Origin: Desulfitobacterium sp038181555
Lineage (GTDB): Bacteria > Bacillota > Desulfitobacteriia > Desulfitobacteriales > Desulfitobacteriaceae
Direction of reading: 5' to 3'
Assembly: GCF_038181555.1 (NCBI RefSeq)
Contig: NZ_JBBWUA010000012.1
Span: forward strand, 1-64,000
DNA length: 64,000 bases
The notes under the pieces were generated by a model. The model was not told the DNA's origin, made no database searches, and saw only the letters and a list, made by a program, of their open reading frames with translations. Of the stretch, positions 17,192-25,714 are shown piece by piece. How positions within the stretch are numbered: position 1 is the stretch's first letter; the number at the start of each line of letters is the position of its first letter. The translations under genes and the position numbers were made by a program.

Positions 17192-18082
17192 ATGAAAATT
17201 GGTTTTATCGGCTTAGGTATTATGGGCAAACCCATGAGTTTGAATTTACTCAAGGCTGGTCATGAACTGGTTGTCTATAATCGCAGTCAAGGATCTGTCC
17301 AAGAATTAGTTAAGGCCGGTGCTGAAGCTGGTCTATCTCCAAAAGATGTAGCCGAGCGTTGCTCCCTGATTATCACCATGGTCCCCAACTCTCCCCAAGT
17401 CAAAGAAGTGATTCTCGGAGAGAACGGAGTGATCGAAGGCGCCCAACCTGGCAGTATGGTGATCGATATGAGCTCTATTGCACCAGGAGCGAGTCAAGAA
17501 GTGGCCCAAAAGCTGGCTGAGAAAAGCATTCGTTTCATGGACGCACCCGTCAGCGGTGGCGAACCCAAAGCTATTGAGGGAACCCTATCGATTATGGCCG
17601 GCGGGAATCCTGCCGACTTCGAAGAATTCCTTCCTATATTAAAAGCCATGAGCTCTTCGGCTGTTCTCTGCGGTAATGTAGGTGCCGGGAATGTGACAAA
17701 GCTTGCTAATCAAATTATCGTCGCCATCAATATTGCAGCGGTTTCTGAGGCCTTAACCCTTGCCACTAAGGCTGGAGCAAATCCTGAAACGGTTTACAAA
17801 GCTATCCGAGGCGGATTAGCAGGAAGTACCGTCATGGACGCCAAAGCACCGATGATGTTTGAACGCCGCTTTAACCCAGGTTTCCGCATCAATCTTCATA
17901 TAAAGGACCTCAACAACGTCCTGGAAACCGGACATGATATCGGGTCTCCTTTACCGCTGACCGCTTCCGTCATGGAAATGATGCAAACCCTTAACCATAG
18001 TGGCTTGGATCAAGCAGATCATAGTGCCTTAGTCCAATACTACGAAAAGCTAGCTAATATCGAGGTAAACAACGAAGCTTAA
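17192..18082 (+). CDS. garR: 2-hydroxy-3-oxopropionate (tartronate semialdehyde) reductase
   Basis: 296-residue beta-hydroxyacid dehydrogenase. N-terminal Rossmann motif GFIGLGIMGKPM, substrate-binding DAPVSGGEPKA, and catalytic Lys in GAGNVTKLANQ are all present. Reduces tartronate semialdehyde to D-glycerate with NAD(P)H, the last step of the allantoin-to-glycerate route visible here; glycerate kinase is not in the window. AGGAGG 7 bases before ATG. A 136-base gap after hyi holds no clear terminator. Confidence 0.92.
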   Translation: MKIGFIGLGIMGKPMSLNLLKAGHELVVYNRSQGSVQELVKAGAEAGLSPKDVAERCSLIITMVPNSPQVKEVILGENGVIEGAQPGSMVIDMSSIAPGASQEVAQKLAEKSIRFMDAPVSGGEPKAIEGTLSIMAGGNPADFEEFLPILKAMSSSAVLCGNVGAGNVTKLANQIIVAINIAAVSEALTLATKAGANPETVYKAIRGGLAGSTVMDAKAPMMFERRFNPGFRINLHIKDLNNVLETGHDIGSPLPLTASVMEMMQTLNHSGLDQADHSALVQYYEKLANIEVNNEA

Positions 18083-18138
18083 GCCACTTCAGTTGAATTT
18101 TTCAATAATGCTATATACCCCACAATATATACCCCACC

Positions 18139-18166
18139 GTCCCCACTCCTTGAGTGGGGACTTTTT
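18139..18166 (+). terminator. Terminator of the carboligase/hyi/garR operon
   Basis: Perfect 10-bp stem gtccccactc / gagtggggac with 3-base loop and following T5 run, 57 bases past the garR stop. Confidence 0.9.
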
Positions 18167-18349
18167 ATATGGTTGAAATTTTTTTTGATTTCAGCCTCAT
18201 TTAGGATGTTTACCTAACTAACTTCGCATAATAAGCAATGGCAGATTAGCACAGACTATTTTCCATCTACATCAACATGTACTTCACAATCAACAACCAA
18301 AAGTTAGCAACAAAAATCTAAAATTCTCGAGAAGGGAGGGAGCAAACAC

Positions 18350-18478
18350 ATGAAAAGATCGGGTGAGATTCAGAGACGACCTGAAGGAAGAAATAGCGCC
18401 AAATATGAATCCCGTAGCGCCCAGGATAAGCAGGAACAGAAAAAGGAAAAAGACCCTTCAGTATTAGAACAATCCTAG
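18350..18478 (+). CDS. Small highly charged protein, 42 residues
   Basis: Short ORF beginning MKRSGEIQRRPEGRNSAKYE, rich in Lys, Arg, Glu and Gln with no hydrophobic segment. Supported by a strong GGGAGGG site 8 bases before the ATG and a dedicated terminator 30 bases after the stop. Composition is like small spore or nucleic-acid-associated proteins, but I recognise no family. It lies alone between the garR terminator and the convergent MFS gene. Confidence 0.65.
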   Translation: MKRSGEIQRRPEGRNSAKYESRSAQDKQEQKKEKDPSVLEQS

Positions 18479-18509
18479 ATTCGAGAGCTATTTAAAATTT
18501 GAAATGCGC

Positions 18510-18543
18510 AAAAACGCCAGACATGAACTACTCTGGCGTTTTT
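18510..18543 (+). terminator. Terminator of the 42-residue ORF
   Basis: Stem aaaaacgccaga / tctggcgttttt with a 9-base loop and U tract; A-run on the other side makes it potentially bidirectional. Confidence 0.88.
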
Positions 18544-18552
18544 ACTGTATAG

Positions 18553-18676
18553 AGTTACGCTATAGTGATGGTCTACTTTATAGCGTTGTCAGCTCTTTAG
18601 TAACGGTCTGATCTATGGCGATGTCAGCTCTAAAATGACTTCTGCGCTTTGTGACGGTGTGCTCTATGGTAACGGC
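18553..18676. repeat. Degenerate tandem repeat, about seven units of 16-20 bp
   Basis: Successive units of the form ctatagtgatggtct, ctttatagcgttgtcagct, ctttagtaacggtctgat, ctatggcgatgtcagct, ctaaaatgacttctgcg, ctttgtgacggtgtgct, ctatggtaacggctact run up to the stop codon of the MFS gene. No coding frame with a ribosome site. Confidence 0.6.
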
Positions 18677-18678
18677 TA

Positions 18679-19935
18679 CTACTTAGCAAGGGCTTTCACG
18701 CTCTTATGGAGTGCGATCTGTCTTTCACGACACTCTAACATCTTCATTAAGGCCGTAAACATCAAAGCTGATACACCTAAGGCTATCCACCCTGTTGCCA
18801 TATTGATATAGGTTAAGGCAATCCCCATGCCGAGTGGGCCTAAGGTATATCCCGCATCAGAAATGATAGCTAGGGTAGAAGTCATCCGCCCCCGATGGGA
18901 TGCTGGGGTATTATCCGCAATAAAGGGAGATACCGTAATCGCCAGAACAATCTCTCCTAAAGTAAAGATAAATGCCCACAGGAATAAAAGTTCAAGTGAA
19001 TGCAGTATGCCAATCATTCCAAAGCCTACCGCGTAGAGCATTCCACCAATCACCGCTCGCTGCAAGTAAGGAAGATGCCCCGCAAAGCGGGTAACGATCG
19101 GGGTAAAGACCATAACGATAAAGCCGTTAAAGGCTGCTAAGAATCCAAAATACTGAGCTCCCATAATAGGATAGTCCTTCATAATCTGCATAGGAAGCAT
19201 GAACGACCACTGGGAGTACGTGAAATTGTAGCCACACATAATCAGGGCAAAGAAAATCAGCAGGGGCCGTTGCCTAATAACCTTAAAAATAGATCCTTCG
19301 ACGCAGCGTTCTAAATAGCGCTCCTCATCTTGGATTTCTTCACGAGTCTTACCCAGGGTTTCTGGAATGAAAATAAAGATCAGGGATACTGTCACGAAGA
19401 TAGCTATACTTTCTGCGAAAAAGAGCCAAGATAAATGGTGTCTGTAAAGAAACCCTCCTAAAATGGGACCTATAGCGAAGCCGATATTCCATCCCAAGTA
19501 GGAAAGGGCATAAGCCCCACTCCGGTTAGCGGGTGTTGTAAGGTCAGCTATCAGTGAATCATAAGCCGGCTTTGTCGTTGCGCTGAAAGCTGCGGCTACG
19601 ATAATGAAATGAATCATATCCTCAGTCGGTTCCATAAACCCAATCCCGAAATAGGCCACAGCAGCTAAGACGGTGAATAAGACAATAATACTTTTTCTGC
19701 CGAAGCGATCTACAAGCTTTCCTCCTGATAGGGAGGATACTAGACAAACTACCCCTAAAAGGCTGAGATAAAAACCTGCCTTTCCTTCGGATAGACCTAT
19801 ACTTTGGGTCATTATGATAGTCATCAAGGGTCCCACAAAGGCCCCTATAGCATTGATAATTCGGGCAACGAAGATAACATAGATTTCTCTGGGCATTCCA
19901 CGATAGGGGTTAAGCATATTGCGTAGTATTGACAT
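18679..19935 (-). CDS. Major facilitator superfamily transporter, probable exporter
   Basis: 418 residues, 12 predicted membrane helices. The loop between helices 2 and 3 has the MFS motif GGKLVDRFGRKS (G-x-L-x-D-R-x-G-R-K), and helix 5 has the antiporter-type stretch LSYLGWNIGFAIGPILGGFL (motif C-like G-x-x-x-G-P-x-x-G-G). This motif is typical of drug:H+ antiporters, so export is likely. The ribosome site before the ATG is weak (agagagag). The gene is preceded by its own promoter, a 26-codon ORF, a terminator and a second hairpin, suggesting attenuation. Confidence 0.85.
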   Translation of the reverse strand: MSILRNMLNPYRGMPREIYVIFVARIINAIGAFVGPLMTIIMTQSIGLSEGKAGFYLSLLGVVCLVSSLSGGKLVDRFGRKSIIVLFTVLAAVAYFGIGFMEPTEDMIHFIIVAAAFSATTKPAYDSLIADLTTPANRSGAYALSYLGWNIGFAIGPILGGFLYRHHLSWLFFAESIAIFVTVSLIFIFIPETLGKTREEIQDEERYLERCVEGSIFKVIRQRPLLIFFALIMCGYNFTYSQWSFMLPMQIMKDYPIMGAQYFGFLAAFNGFIVMVFTPIVTRFAGHLPYLQRAVIGGMLYAVGFGMIGILHSLELLFLWAFIFTLGEIVLAITVSPFIADNTPASHRGRMTSTLAIISDAGYTLGPLGMGIALTYINMATGWIALGVSALMFTALMKMLECRERQIALHKSVKALAK

Positions 19936-19960
19936 CTTCTATCTCTCTCTTCCGTCAATC

Positions 19961-20007
19961 AACAAAGCCACGGACTTCTCTCCATAGAGAGTTCCGTGGC
20001 TTTGTTG
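19961..20007 (-). other. Long hairpin in the MFS leader
   Basis: Perfect 14-15-bp stem caacaaagccacgga / tccgtggctttgttg with an inner ctctc/gagag helix, 26 bases upstream of the MFS start codon. No U tract follows, so it is not an ordinary terminator; it may act on translation or mRNA stability. Confidence 0.6.
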
Positions 20008-20022
20008 AACAAATAAAATAAA

Positions 20023-20043
20023 GTCACGGTATTAGCCCGTGAC
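20023..20043 (-). terminator. Terminator between the 26-codon ORF and the MFS gene
   Basis: Stem gtcacgg / ccgtgac with a 7-base loop, followed on the minus strand by tttattttattt. It lies 37 bases after the stop of the short ORF and about 90 bases before the MFS start, the position expected for a transcription attenuator. Confidence 0.8.
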
Positions 20044-20080
20044 TCCACCATCCATTTCCAATTCAATAAATCTTAATGGG

Positions 20081-20161
20081 TCAAATGGGTAGTCTCAGGC
20101 CGTAGAATGAAGTTACAGGATAATTGGTGTACACATAAGCTGGGGTGATATATAGAGTCAT
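20081..20161 (-). CDS. 26-residue leader ORF upstream of the MFS transporter
   Basis: ATG with the excellent site GGAAGGAGG exactly 8 bases upstream. The peptide begins MTLYITPAYVYTNYPVTSFY and ends LRLPI; it is rich in Tyr, Thr and Pro and is uncharged except for one Arg. A consensus-like promoter precedes it and a terminator follows it, with the MFS exporter gene next. This is the layout of ribosome-stalling leader peptides that control antibiotic exporters or resistance genes. A free-standing small protein is the alternative. Too short for homology to be judged by eye. Confidence 0.65.
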   Translation of the reverse strand: MTLYITPAYVYTNYPVTSFYGLRLPI

Positions 20162-20223
20162 AGTAACGGCCTCCTTCCAATAATACGTTAAGTAAGATTT
20201 TTCCTATGTAGAAAACTGTACTA

Positions 20224-20253
20224 AGTATACAATCCACCGAGCAAGTCTGTCAA
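20224..20253 (-). promoter_or_regulatory. Sigma-A-type promoter of the leader ORF/MFS unit
   Basis: On the minus strand TTGACA (20253-20248) and TATACT (20229-20224) are separated by 18 bases; the leader ORF starts 62 bases downstream of the -10 box. Confidence 0.75.
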
Positions 20254-20276
20254 TCCTTATATTTACATTTTCTTTT

Positions 20277-20336
20277 TGTACTATTAAGTCTTGTACTATT
20301 AAACTCTGTACCAATAAGCTCTGTATTATCAAGTCT
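20277..20336. repeat. 15-bp tandem repeat, four units
   Basis: Exact period of 15: tgtactattaagtct, tgtactattaaactc, tgtaccaataagctc, tgtattatcaagtct, then a partial fifth unit. Lies between the MFS promoter and the CooS gene end. No coding potential seen. Confidence 0.85.
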
Positions 20337-20435
20337 GTCGTCAAAGCTTCCTATTTTCGATCAGAGCTTATTCAGCATTTCGCTTGATGAAATTCAACAC
20401 TCTTCGTCTATCTCGTGCTTTTCATGAAGCGAAAA

Positions 20436-20461
20436 GGAGCGCCGGCTTATGCCCACGCTCC
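20436..20461 (-). terminator. Terminator of the CooS-like gene
   Basis: Stem ggagcg / cgctcc with an inner ggc/gcc pairing, 13 bases past the stop on the minus strand and followed there by ttttcgctt. Confidence 0.6.
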
Positions 20462-20473
20462 ATACTATTTAAT

Positions 20474-22387
20474 TTACTGCAAACCCAATCCTTTGCGTTT
20501 CTTTACAATGTGGGCCTCGATGCCTTGGGCCACTTCTACGGGGTCATCGCCGAGAGCGACTTTTCCTCCGGTCAACCCCTCTACATCTTCAGTCAATAGC
20601 TTGACTAATTGGGGGGCACCCGAAACAAAAGGAGTGGGTGAAAGATGGGTATAGGCTCCGTAGGCAATGGCGAAGACGCCATCAATCGTGGCCTTTTGCT
20701 CCATCCATTCCGGTGCTGTGACGGCAATCGGAAGCTGGGGAATATCCACATCCAAGTGATCGGCAAGTGCGGTGACCAGCATGCTGATCCGTCCGGTATC
20801 TGTACAGGTGCCAAAGCTGAGAACCGGGGGTATCTTTAAAGCAGTACAGATTTCTTTAAGTCCTGAACCTGCCATGTTTACAGCATCCATGTTGCATAGT
20901 CCGGCTACCTCTAAGGCGTGGTTACCACATCCACCGGCGACCACGAGAATATCCCGTTTAATCAACTCCTTAGTCAGGTTCACGGTATTCCAATCCTGGG
21001 GACCATTCCTTAAGGTTGAGCAGTTGGCCAAGGCAACGACGCCTTTGATTTTCCCGGCTGCAATAACTTCGACCAAGGGGTCCAGCTTATTTCCTAACGC
21101 CCCCAAGACAGCTTCGGTGGAAAATCCGGCAATCGCTTTCATCTTCTTCTGGGGAACCAAGGGTTTCACTTTACCTTTGCGCTTTTTAAAGTTCTCAATG
21201 GCCAGGTCAATAAGTTTTTCGACAATATTATCCGTTTCTGATGGGTCATAGGGGAACTTATGTTGAAGTCCTGGGATATCAATGATGGTGCTGATAGAAA
21301 CAAGGGTAGCTTGATATTTCTCGGCATACATATCAATCGCCGGCGGGGAACAGTTTTCTTCCATAGCAAAGACATCAACCGTTCCGGTTGCCAAAAGGGG
21401 CTCGATGGCCAACCAGTTACCCATTAACCCAACAAAAACATCATCTACCTCAAAACGCTGAAGTAGTTCTTGCCCGGTCTCGATGGACCCCACCACCCGC
21501 AGACCTTTTGCACCGGCGGCTCTTGCCTTTTCTTGAACATCCGCCGAACGCGCTCTTTCAATGGTTGCTGCTCCAATCCATGGCTGATGGCCATTGAAGA
21601 CAATATTGATATGTTCAGGACACATGATCCCTAAATCCACCTCGACCTCGTGCGGTTTGGGGGTGCCATAGAGAATATCCTGTACCATTTCCAATCCGAT
21701 CTGGGAATTATAGATAGTGGCTAATCCTAAACGTAGAGCTTTTAGCGCCAAAGAAACATGGTTGCCGTCCACGTTGGTTAAGCAGCTTGCCACACAATTT
21801 TGTTCTTCATGAACTGTTCCTGAAGGATAGATATTCAAATCTCGCCAAACTTGCTTCCTCTTCTTTGGCGCAAAGGCTTCGACCATCAGGTTAGGTTCTT
21901 CCACCCCGACTCGTTGTTGATTCTCTAGAAGATCTGCCAGCTGAATAGCCATTTGGTTAACATCTTGATTCGTATTGATGCCTAGCTTTTCACACATCCA
22001 TTTTAGTTTTTCGGGTTCCTTAATCTTAAAGGGGGTCTTCCCTTCTGCTGTGGCCTTCAGCGTCCGAAAAGCTTCATAGGCATGGTGACTATATGTACCT
22101 GCACCCATAATGTTTTGCAGGAGGAATTTCCGCATAGCCATGGCATCAGGGCCAATACCGCAAACCCCTTTGTCCTGACCTCCCTTATCACTGATCCGAC
22201 AAGGACCATTGGAGCATAGTTGACAACTTCGGCCTTCAAGGCAGAACTTGCAGCGAATTTTCTCTTGCAATGCGTAGCGATCAAATACATTGGACATCTC
22301 ATCTTCGCGAATTCTCTTGAGCATCTCCTCCACGGAATCGTGATAACTTACCCGTCCTTCGGTTTTTTCCAGAATCGATTCAGACAT
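20474..22387 (-). CDS. cooS: CooS-type Ni-Fe carbon monoxide dehydrogenase homologue with altered C-cluster
   Basis: 637 residues, full CooS length. N-terminal cluster region C46-KF-C49-LEGRS-C55-QL-C58-x4-C63 plus C76 fits the B cluster, but the D-cluster pattern is C-x2-C rather than the C-x7-C of well-known enzymes. C-cluster ligands: H267 (NGHQPW), C346 (EENCSPP), C456 (ANCSTL), C487 (GGCGNH) and C528 (FGTCTD) are present. The segment that normally reads G-I-C-C-T-G-N-E is GSIETGQE (300-307), so the Cys ligand there is missing. No cooC, cooF or ACS gene adjoins. CO oxidation is therefore uncertain; an altered metal site or other redox role is possible. ATG chosen with AAGGAG-8. Confidence 0.85.
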   Translation of the reverse strand: MSESILEKTEGRVSYHDSVEEMLKRIREDEMSNVFDRYALQEKIRCKFCLEGRSCQLCSNGPCRISDKGGQDKGVCGIGPDAMAMRKFLLQNIMGAGTYSHHAYEAFRTLKATAEGKTPFKIKEPEKLKWMCEKLGINTNQDVNQMAIQLADLLENQQRVGVEEPNLMVEAFAPKKRKQVWRDLNIYPSGTVHEEQNCVASCLTNVDGNHVSLALKALRLGLATIYNSQIGLEMVQDILYGTPKPHEVEVDLGIMCPEHINIVFNGHQPWIGAATIERARSADVQEKARAAGAKGLRVVGSIETGQELLQRFEVDDVFVGLMGNWLAIEPLLATGTVDVFAMEENCSPPAIDMYAEKYQATLVSISTIIDIPGLQHKFPYDPSETDNIVEKLIDLAIENFKKRKGKVKPLVPQKKMKAIAGFSTEAVLGALGNKLDPLVEVIAAGKIKGVVALANCSTLRNGPQDWNTVNLTKELIKRDILVVAGGCGNHALEVAGLCNMDAVNMAGSGLKEICTALKIPPVLSFGTCTDTGRISMLVTALADHLDVDIPQLPIAVTAPEWMEQKATIDGVFAIAYGAYTHLSPTPFVSGAPQLVKLLTEDVEGLTGGKVALGDDPVEVAQGIEAHIVKKRKGLGLQ

Positions 22388-22628
22388 TTGCTTCACTCCT
22401 TATTCTTTGACCAGTTCCATAAAGAAAAGACCATCAACAAAGAGTTTGCGCCTTTTTAAGGATGAATATGTATCTGCTCGCCGCTAATACTTATTATTAA
22501 AAATAATGTATACTTATTCATTTACTACTTATCAACCTACCGGCATTATGGTATTATGTGTATATGTGTACTATAATAGGGGCTCGTTTCTACAGAAATA
22601 TTAATAGATTGAGGAGAGTGATAGTTGA

Positions 22629-24085
22629 GTGATTGCTTTTTCGGTCATCTGCTATATGGTCATGATGTTGGCCATCGGGTATTATTCCTATCGAAAGACC
22701 GCGAATCTATCCGACTACATGATTGGAGGGAGAACCCTTGGCCCAGCCGTCACCGCTTTAAGCGCCGGAGCCTCTGACATGAGCGGTTGGTTGATGATGG
22801 GCCTGCCCGGAGCAATGTTTGTCTCCGGAATAAGCTCAGGCTGGATTGTCGTCGGCCTTACCATCGGTGCTTATTTTAACTGGCTCTATGTAGCACCTCG
22901 TTTGCGCTCCTATACGGAAATCGCCAGTGACTCCATTACGATTCCTTCCTTGGACATCGTTTTCATGATACTTCACATGTACTTCGTTTAGTATCCGCAC
23001 TTGTTATTATTATCTTCTTTACTTTTTATGTCTCTTCTGGTTTAGTTTCCGGTGCCGTTCTCTTTAACACAACCTTTGGCATGGATTACCATACCGGTCT
23101 TTGGCTAATTCTTGCCGTCATCGTGACTTACACCCTCATCGGTGGTTTCTTAGCAGTGAGCTTCACTGACTTCGTCCAAGGACTCATCATGGTTATCGCT
23201 TTGATTATGGTTCCTGTAGTAACCCTCTGGCACACGGGGGGCCTTGGTGATAGCTTTGATACTATCCGAACCATTGATCCCAACCTCTTAAATATTTTCA
23301 CCGGGACCACAACCATCGGTATTATCTCCCTATTGGCTTGGGGGTTAGGTTACTTCGGACAGCCCCACATCATCGTCCGTTTTATGGCGATTTCCTCTGT
23401 CGGTGAGATCAACAAATCGCGCAAAATCGGCATGAGTTGGATGATCTTCTCGGAAGTCGGCGCCATGTTTACCGGTCTGATAGGGATTGCCTACTTTGCT
23501 ACACATGGCTTGACCTTAGCCGACCCTGAGACAGTATTCATCGAGCTAGGCAAAATCCTTTTCCACCCGATCATCACAGGATTCTTGATTTCTGCTATTC
23601 TTGCGGCAATTATGAGTACGATCTCCTCGCAGCTGCTCGTAACCTCTAGTTCCCTGACTGAAGATATCTATCGTATTCTGTTCCGCCGTTCAGCCTCGGA
23701 TAAAGAGCTGGTTTTCGTCAGCCGTCTTTGTGTTTTGCTGGTTGCTCTGCTGGCCACCTATCTAGCCTGGACCCAAAATGATACGATTCTCAACCTAGTA
23801 GGCTATGCTTGGGCGGGCTTCGGTTCTGCCTTTGGCCCGGTTATTATCATGAGCCTCTACTGGAAACGAATGACGAAGTGGGGAGCACTCGCCGGTATGG
23901 TCATGGGTTCACTCACCGTTATCCTTTGGGAACAGTTCCCTGCCCTTAGTGCTGTCTATGAAATTATTCCTGGTTTCATCATCGGCTTGCTCTCGATTAT
24001 TATCGTTAGCCTTTTGACGACTGAACCTTCAAAAGCAGTTCAAGATGAGTTTGATAAATCTGCGGCTGAGACCAAGAGTAAATAG
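22629..24085 (+). pseudogene. putP: Sodium/proline symporter (PutP), frameshifted
   Basis: Sodium:solute symporter family. Frame one runs from a GTG at 22629 (MIAFSVICYMVMMLAIGYY) through LSDYMIGGR and SAGASDMSGWLMMGLPG to about 22945, then goes off-frame and stops at 22991. The proper sequence resumes in another frame as FLGHRFHDTS...LRLVSALVII and continues to 24085 with LAWGLGYFGQPHIIVRFMA and ISSQLLVTSSS, ending normally. Restoring ITIPDFLGHRF needs about four bases at 22944-22950, so a 4-base deletion fits best. Either a real lesion or an assembly error. GAGGAG lies 12 bases before the GTG. Confidence 0.85.
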
Positions 24086-24161
24086 TAAATAGGATAAGTA
24101 ACGTAATTCCTCAATTAGCAGCAACCCGTTACGGAATATTTGGTCACAATAACGCAAAATT

Positions 24162-24216
24162 AAAGTGCACCTCCAAATGTTGGACACAAAATCTAACATT
24201 CGGAGGTGCACCTTTT
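24162..24216 (+). terminator. Terminator after the putP gene
   Basis: Imperfect stem aaagtgcacctccaaatgtt / aacattcggaggtgcaccttt with a loop of about 13 bases and a following T5 run. Its sequence recalls hairpins near IS3-family ends, but no transposase or flanking terminal repeat is present. Confidence 0.7.
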
Positions 24217-24280
24217 TATATAATCTCGTTTAGTAAAAAATCCAGCTTAAATCTGATCCTAGGGCGAAAGATGAGCGGTG

Positions 24281-25714
24281 TTAGCCATTTTCCTCCATGA
24301 TATTGCGGGCAATCATCACTCCGCAAGCCTCTGCCTGAGCTAGACCGCGCGTAATCCCTGCACCATCTCCCCCTGCATAAAGTCCCGCTATTTCGGTTTC
24401 AAAATTGCTTTTCAGCTTAGGACGCGAGGAATAGAATTTGGCTTCAACCCCGTAAAGCAAGGTGTGCTCGGAGGCAATACCGGGAGTTACTTTATCTAAG
24501 GCCTCGATCATTTCAATAACGCTTTTCATAGTGGAATAAGGCAGCACAAGCCCCAAGTTACCGGGAACGGCTTCCTTTAAGGTAGGCTCGACGAAGCTCT
24601 CTTTAATCCGCTTGTCCGTGGAGCGACGCCCTTTCATAATATCTCCAAAGGTTTGAACTAAGACACTACCGTTAGATAAGTCATTAGCTAGTCGGGAAAT
24701 ATTCTTGGCATATTCTGTGGGCTTATTAAAAGGATAAGAGAAGTTGTGGGAAACCAGCAGGGCAAAGTTAGTATTATTGCTACCCAGATTTTTATCGCGG
24801 TAAGCATGTCCGTTAGCCAGCATTACACCCGTGTGGTTTTCAATAACCACATGCCCGGAAGGGTTGCTACAAAAACTTCTTACAGTGGTACCTACAGAAG
24901 TCCGATAAATAAACTTCCCTTCATATAGGTTCTCATTAATATCTTCCATGATGGTGTCTAGAGTTTCCACACGAACCCCCACATCGACTTGGTTGCTGCC
25001 CATTTCCAACTTGTATTTCTTCAAGACATCAGCAAACCACTCTGAGCCATCTCGGCCAGGAACCACCACAACCTTGGGCGCGTGGTACTCCTCTCCCTTA
25101 GCGGTGCGGATTCCCTTGACCTGCAGTTGCCCTGCCACTTCATCTGCCATAATATCAGCGACTTCTGTTTCGAAGACCATATCGATTTTCCCTTTAAGAA
25201 ACTCGTAAATATCCTTAAGAATTTCTAGGTTTAATTCCGTTCCCAGATGGCGAACTTGGGCGCGGAGCAATTTGAGGCCGGCACCTAGAGCCTTCTTTTC
25301 AATCTCCTTCACTGTAGGAGTGTTGGGATCCGTTAAAGCGGAGGTGGCTCCATGCTTTAGGTTAATCTCGTCCACATATTTGATCAGGCTCAAAACTTCT
25401 GACGGTGGCAGATACTCGGTGAGCCATCCCCCAAACTCTGTGGTTATATTGAACTTCCCATCCGAATAGGCTCCGGCACCACCAAAGCCATTGGTGATTG
25501 AGCATGCCGGCGTACAGCTGGCAAACTCCCTTTGCTTATTGGGCGGCGGGCATTTAGAAAGGGTCTTCTTTAAAATGGGACAACTGCGTTTATAGATATC
25601 CCGTCCCTTTTCAATCAAAAGGACAGCGAGCTGGGGGGCCTTGATCGCTAATTCGTAACTTGCAAAAACTCCGGCGGGACCTGCTCCAATGATGATCACG
25701 TCATACTTTTTCAA
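24281..25714 (-). CDS. FAD-dependent dehydrogenase (COG2509-type)
   Basis: 477 residues from a TTG start that has GGAGG 8 bases upstream; a longer frame from a GTG contains that site internally. N-terminal Rossmann FAD motif VIIIGAGPAGVFASYEL, a Cys-rich insertion (RSCPILKK, SKCPPP, ASCTPACS) followed by GFGGAGAYSDGKFN, and a C-terminal FAD motif GLYAGGDGAGITRGLAQAEACG. Soluble flavoprotein of a family common in anaerobes; electron donor and substrate unknown. Not clearly in an operon. Confidence 0.82.
   Translation of the reverse strand: MKKYDVIIIGAGPAGVFASYELAIKAPQLAVLLIEKGRDIYKRSCPILKKTLSKCPPPNKQREFASCTPACSITNGFGGAGAYSDGKFNITTEFGGWLTEYLPPSEVLSLIKYVDEINLKHGATSALTDPNTPTVKEIEKKALGAGLKLLRAQVRHLGTELNLEILKDIYEFLKGKIDMVFETEVADIMADEVAGQLQVKGIRTAKGEEYHAPKVVVVPGRDGSEWFADVLKKYKLEMGSNQVDVGVRVETLDTIMEDINENLYEGKFIYRTSVGTTVRSFCSNPSGHVVIENHTGVMLANGHAYRDKNLGSNNTNFALLVSHNFSYPFNKPTEYAKNISRLANDLSNGSVLVQTFGDIMKGRRSTDKRIKESFVEPTLKEAVPGNLGLVLPYSTMKSVIEMIEALDKVTPGIASEHTLLYGVEAKFYSSRPKLKSNFETEIAGLYAGGDGAGITRGLAQAEACGVMIARNIMEENG

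Noticed and set aside
18553..18676. CRISPR array
   Set aside because: Units are degenerate and contiguous, with no unique spacers and no cas genes in the window.
19961..20000. Eight-codon ORF (MERSPWLC) in the loop of the MFS leader hairpin
   Set aside because: No ribosome site before its ATG and entirely within a strong stem; noted only as a curiosity.
23081..24085. Second part of the proline symporter as a separate gene
   Set aside because: The proper reading continues upstream of its first ATG in the same frame back to the shift point near 22946, so it is the rest of one broken gene.
24162..24216. IS3-type element end
   Set aside because: The hairpin looks similar to sequences near such ends, but no transposase, target duplication or second end was found; a terminator explains it.
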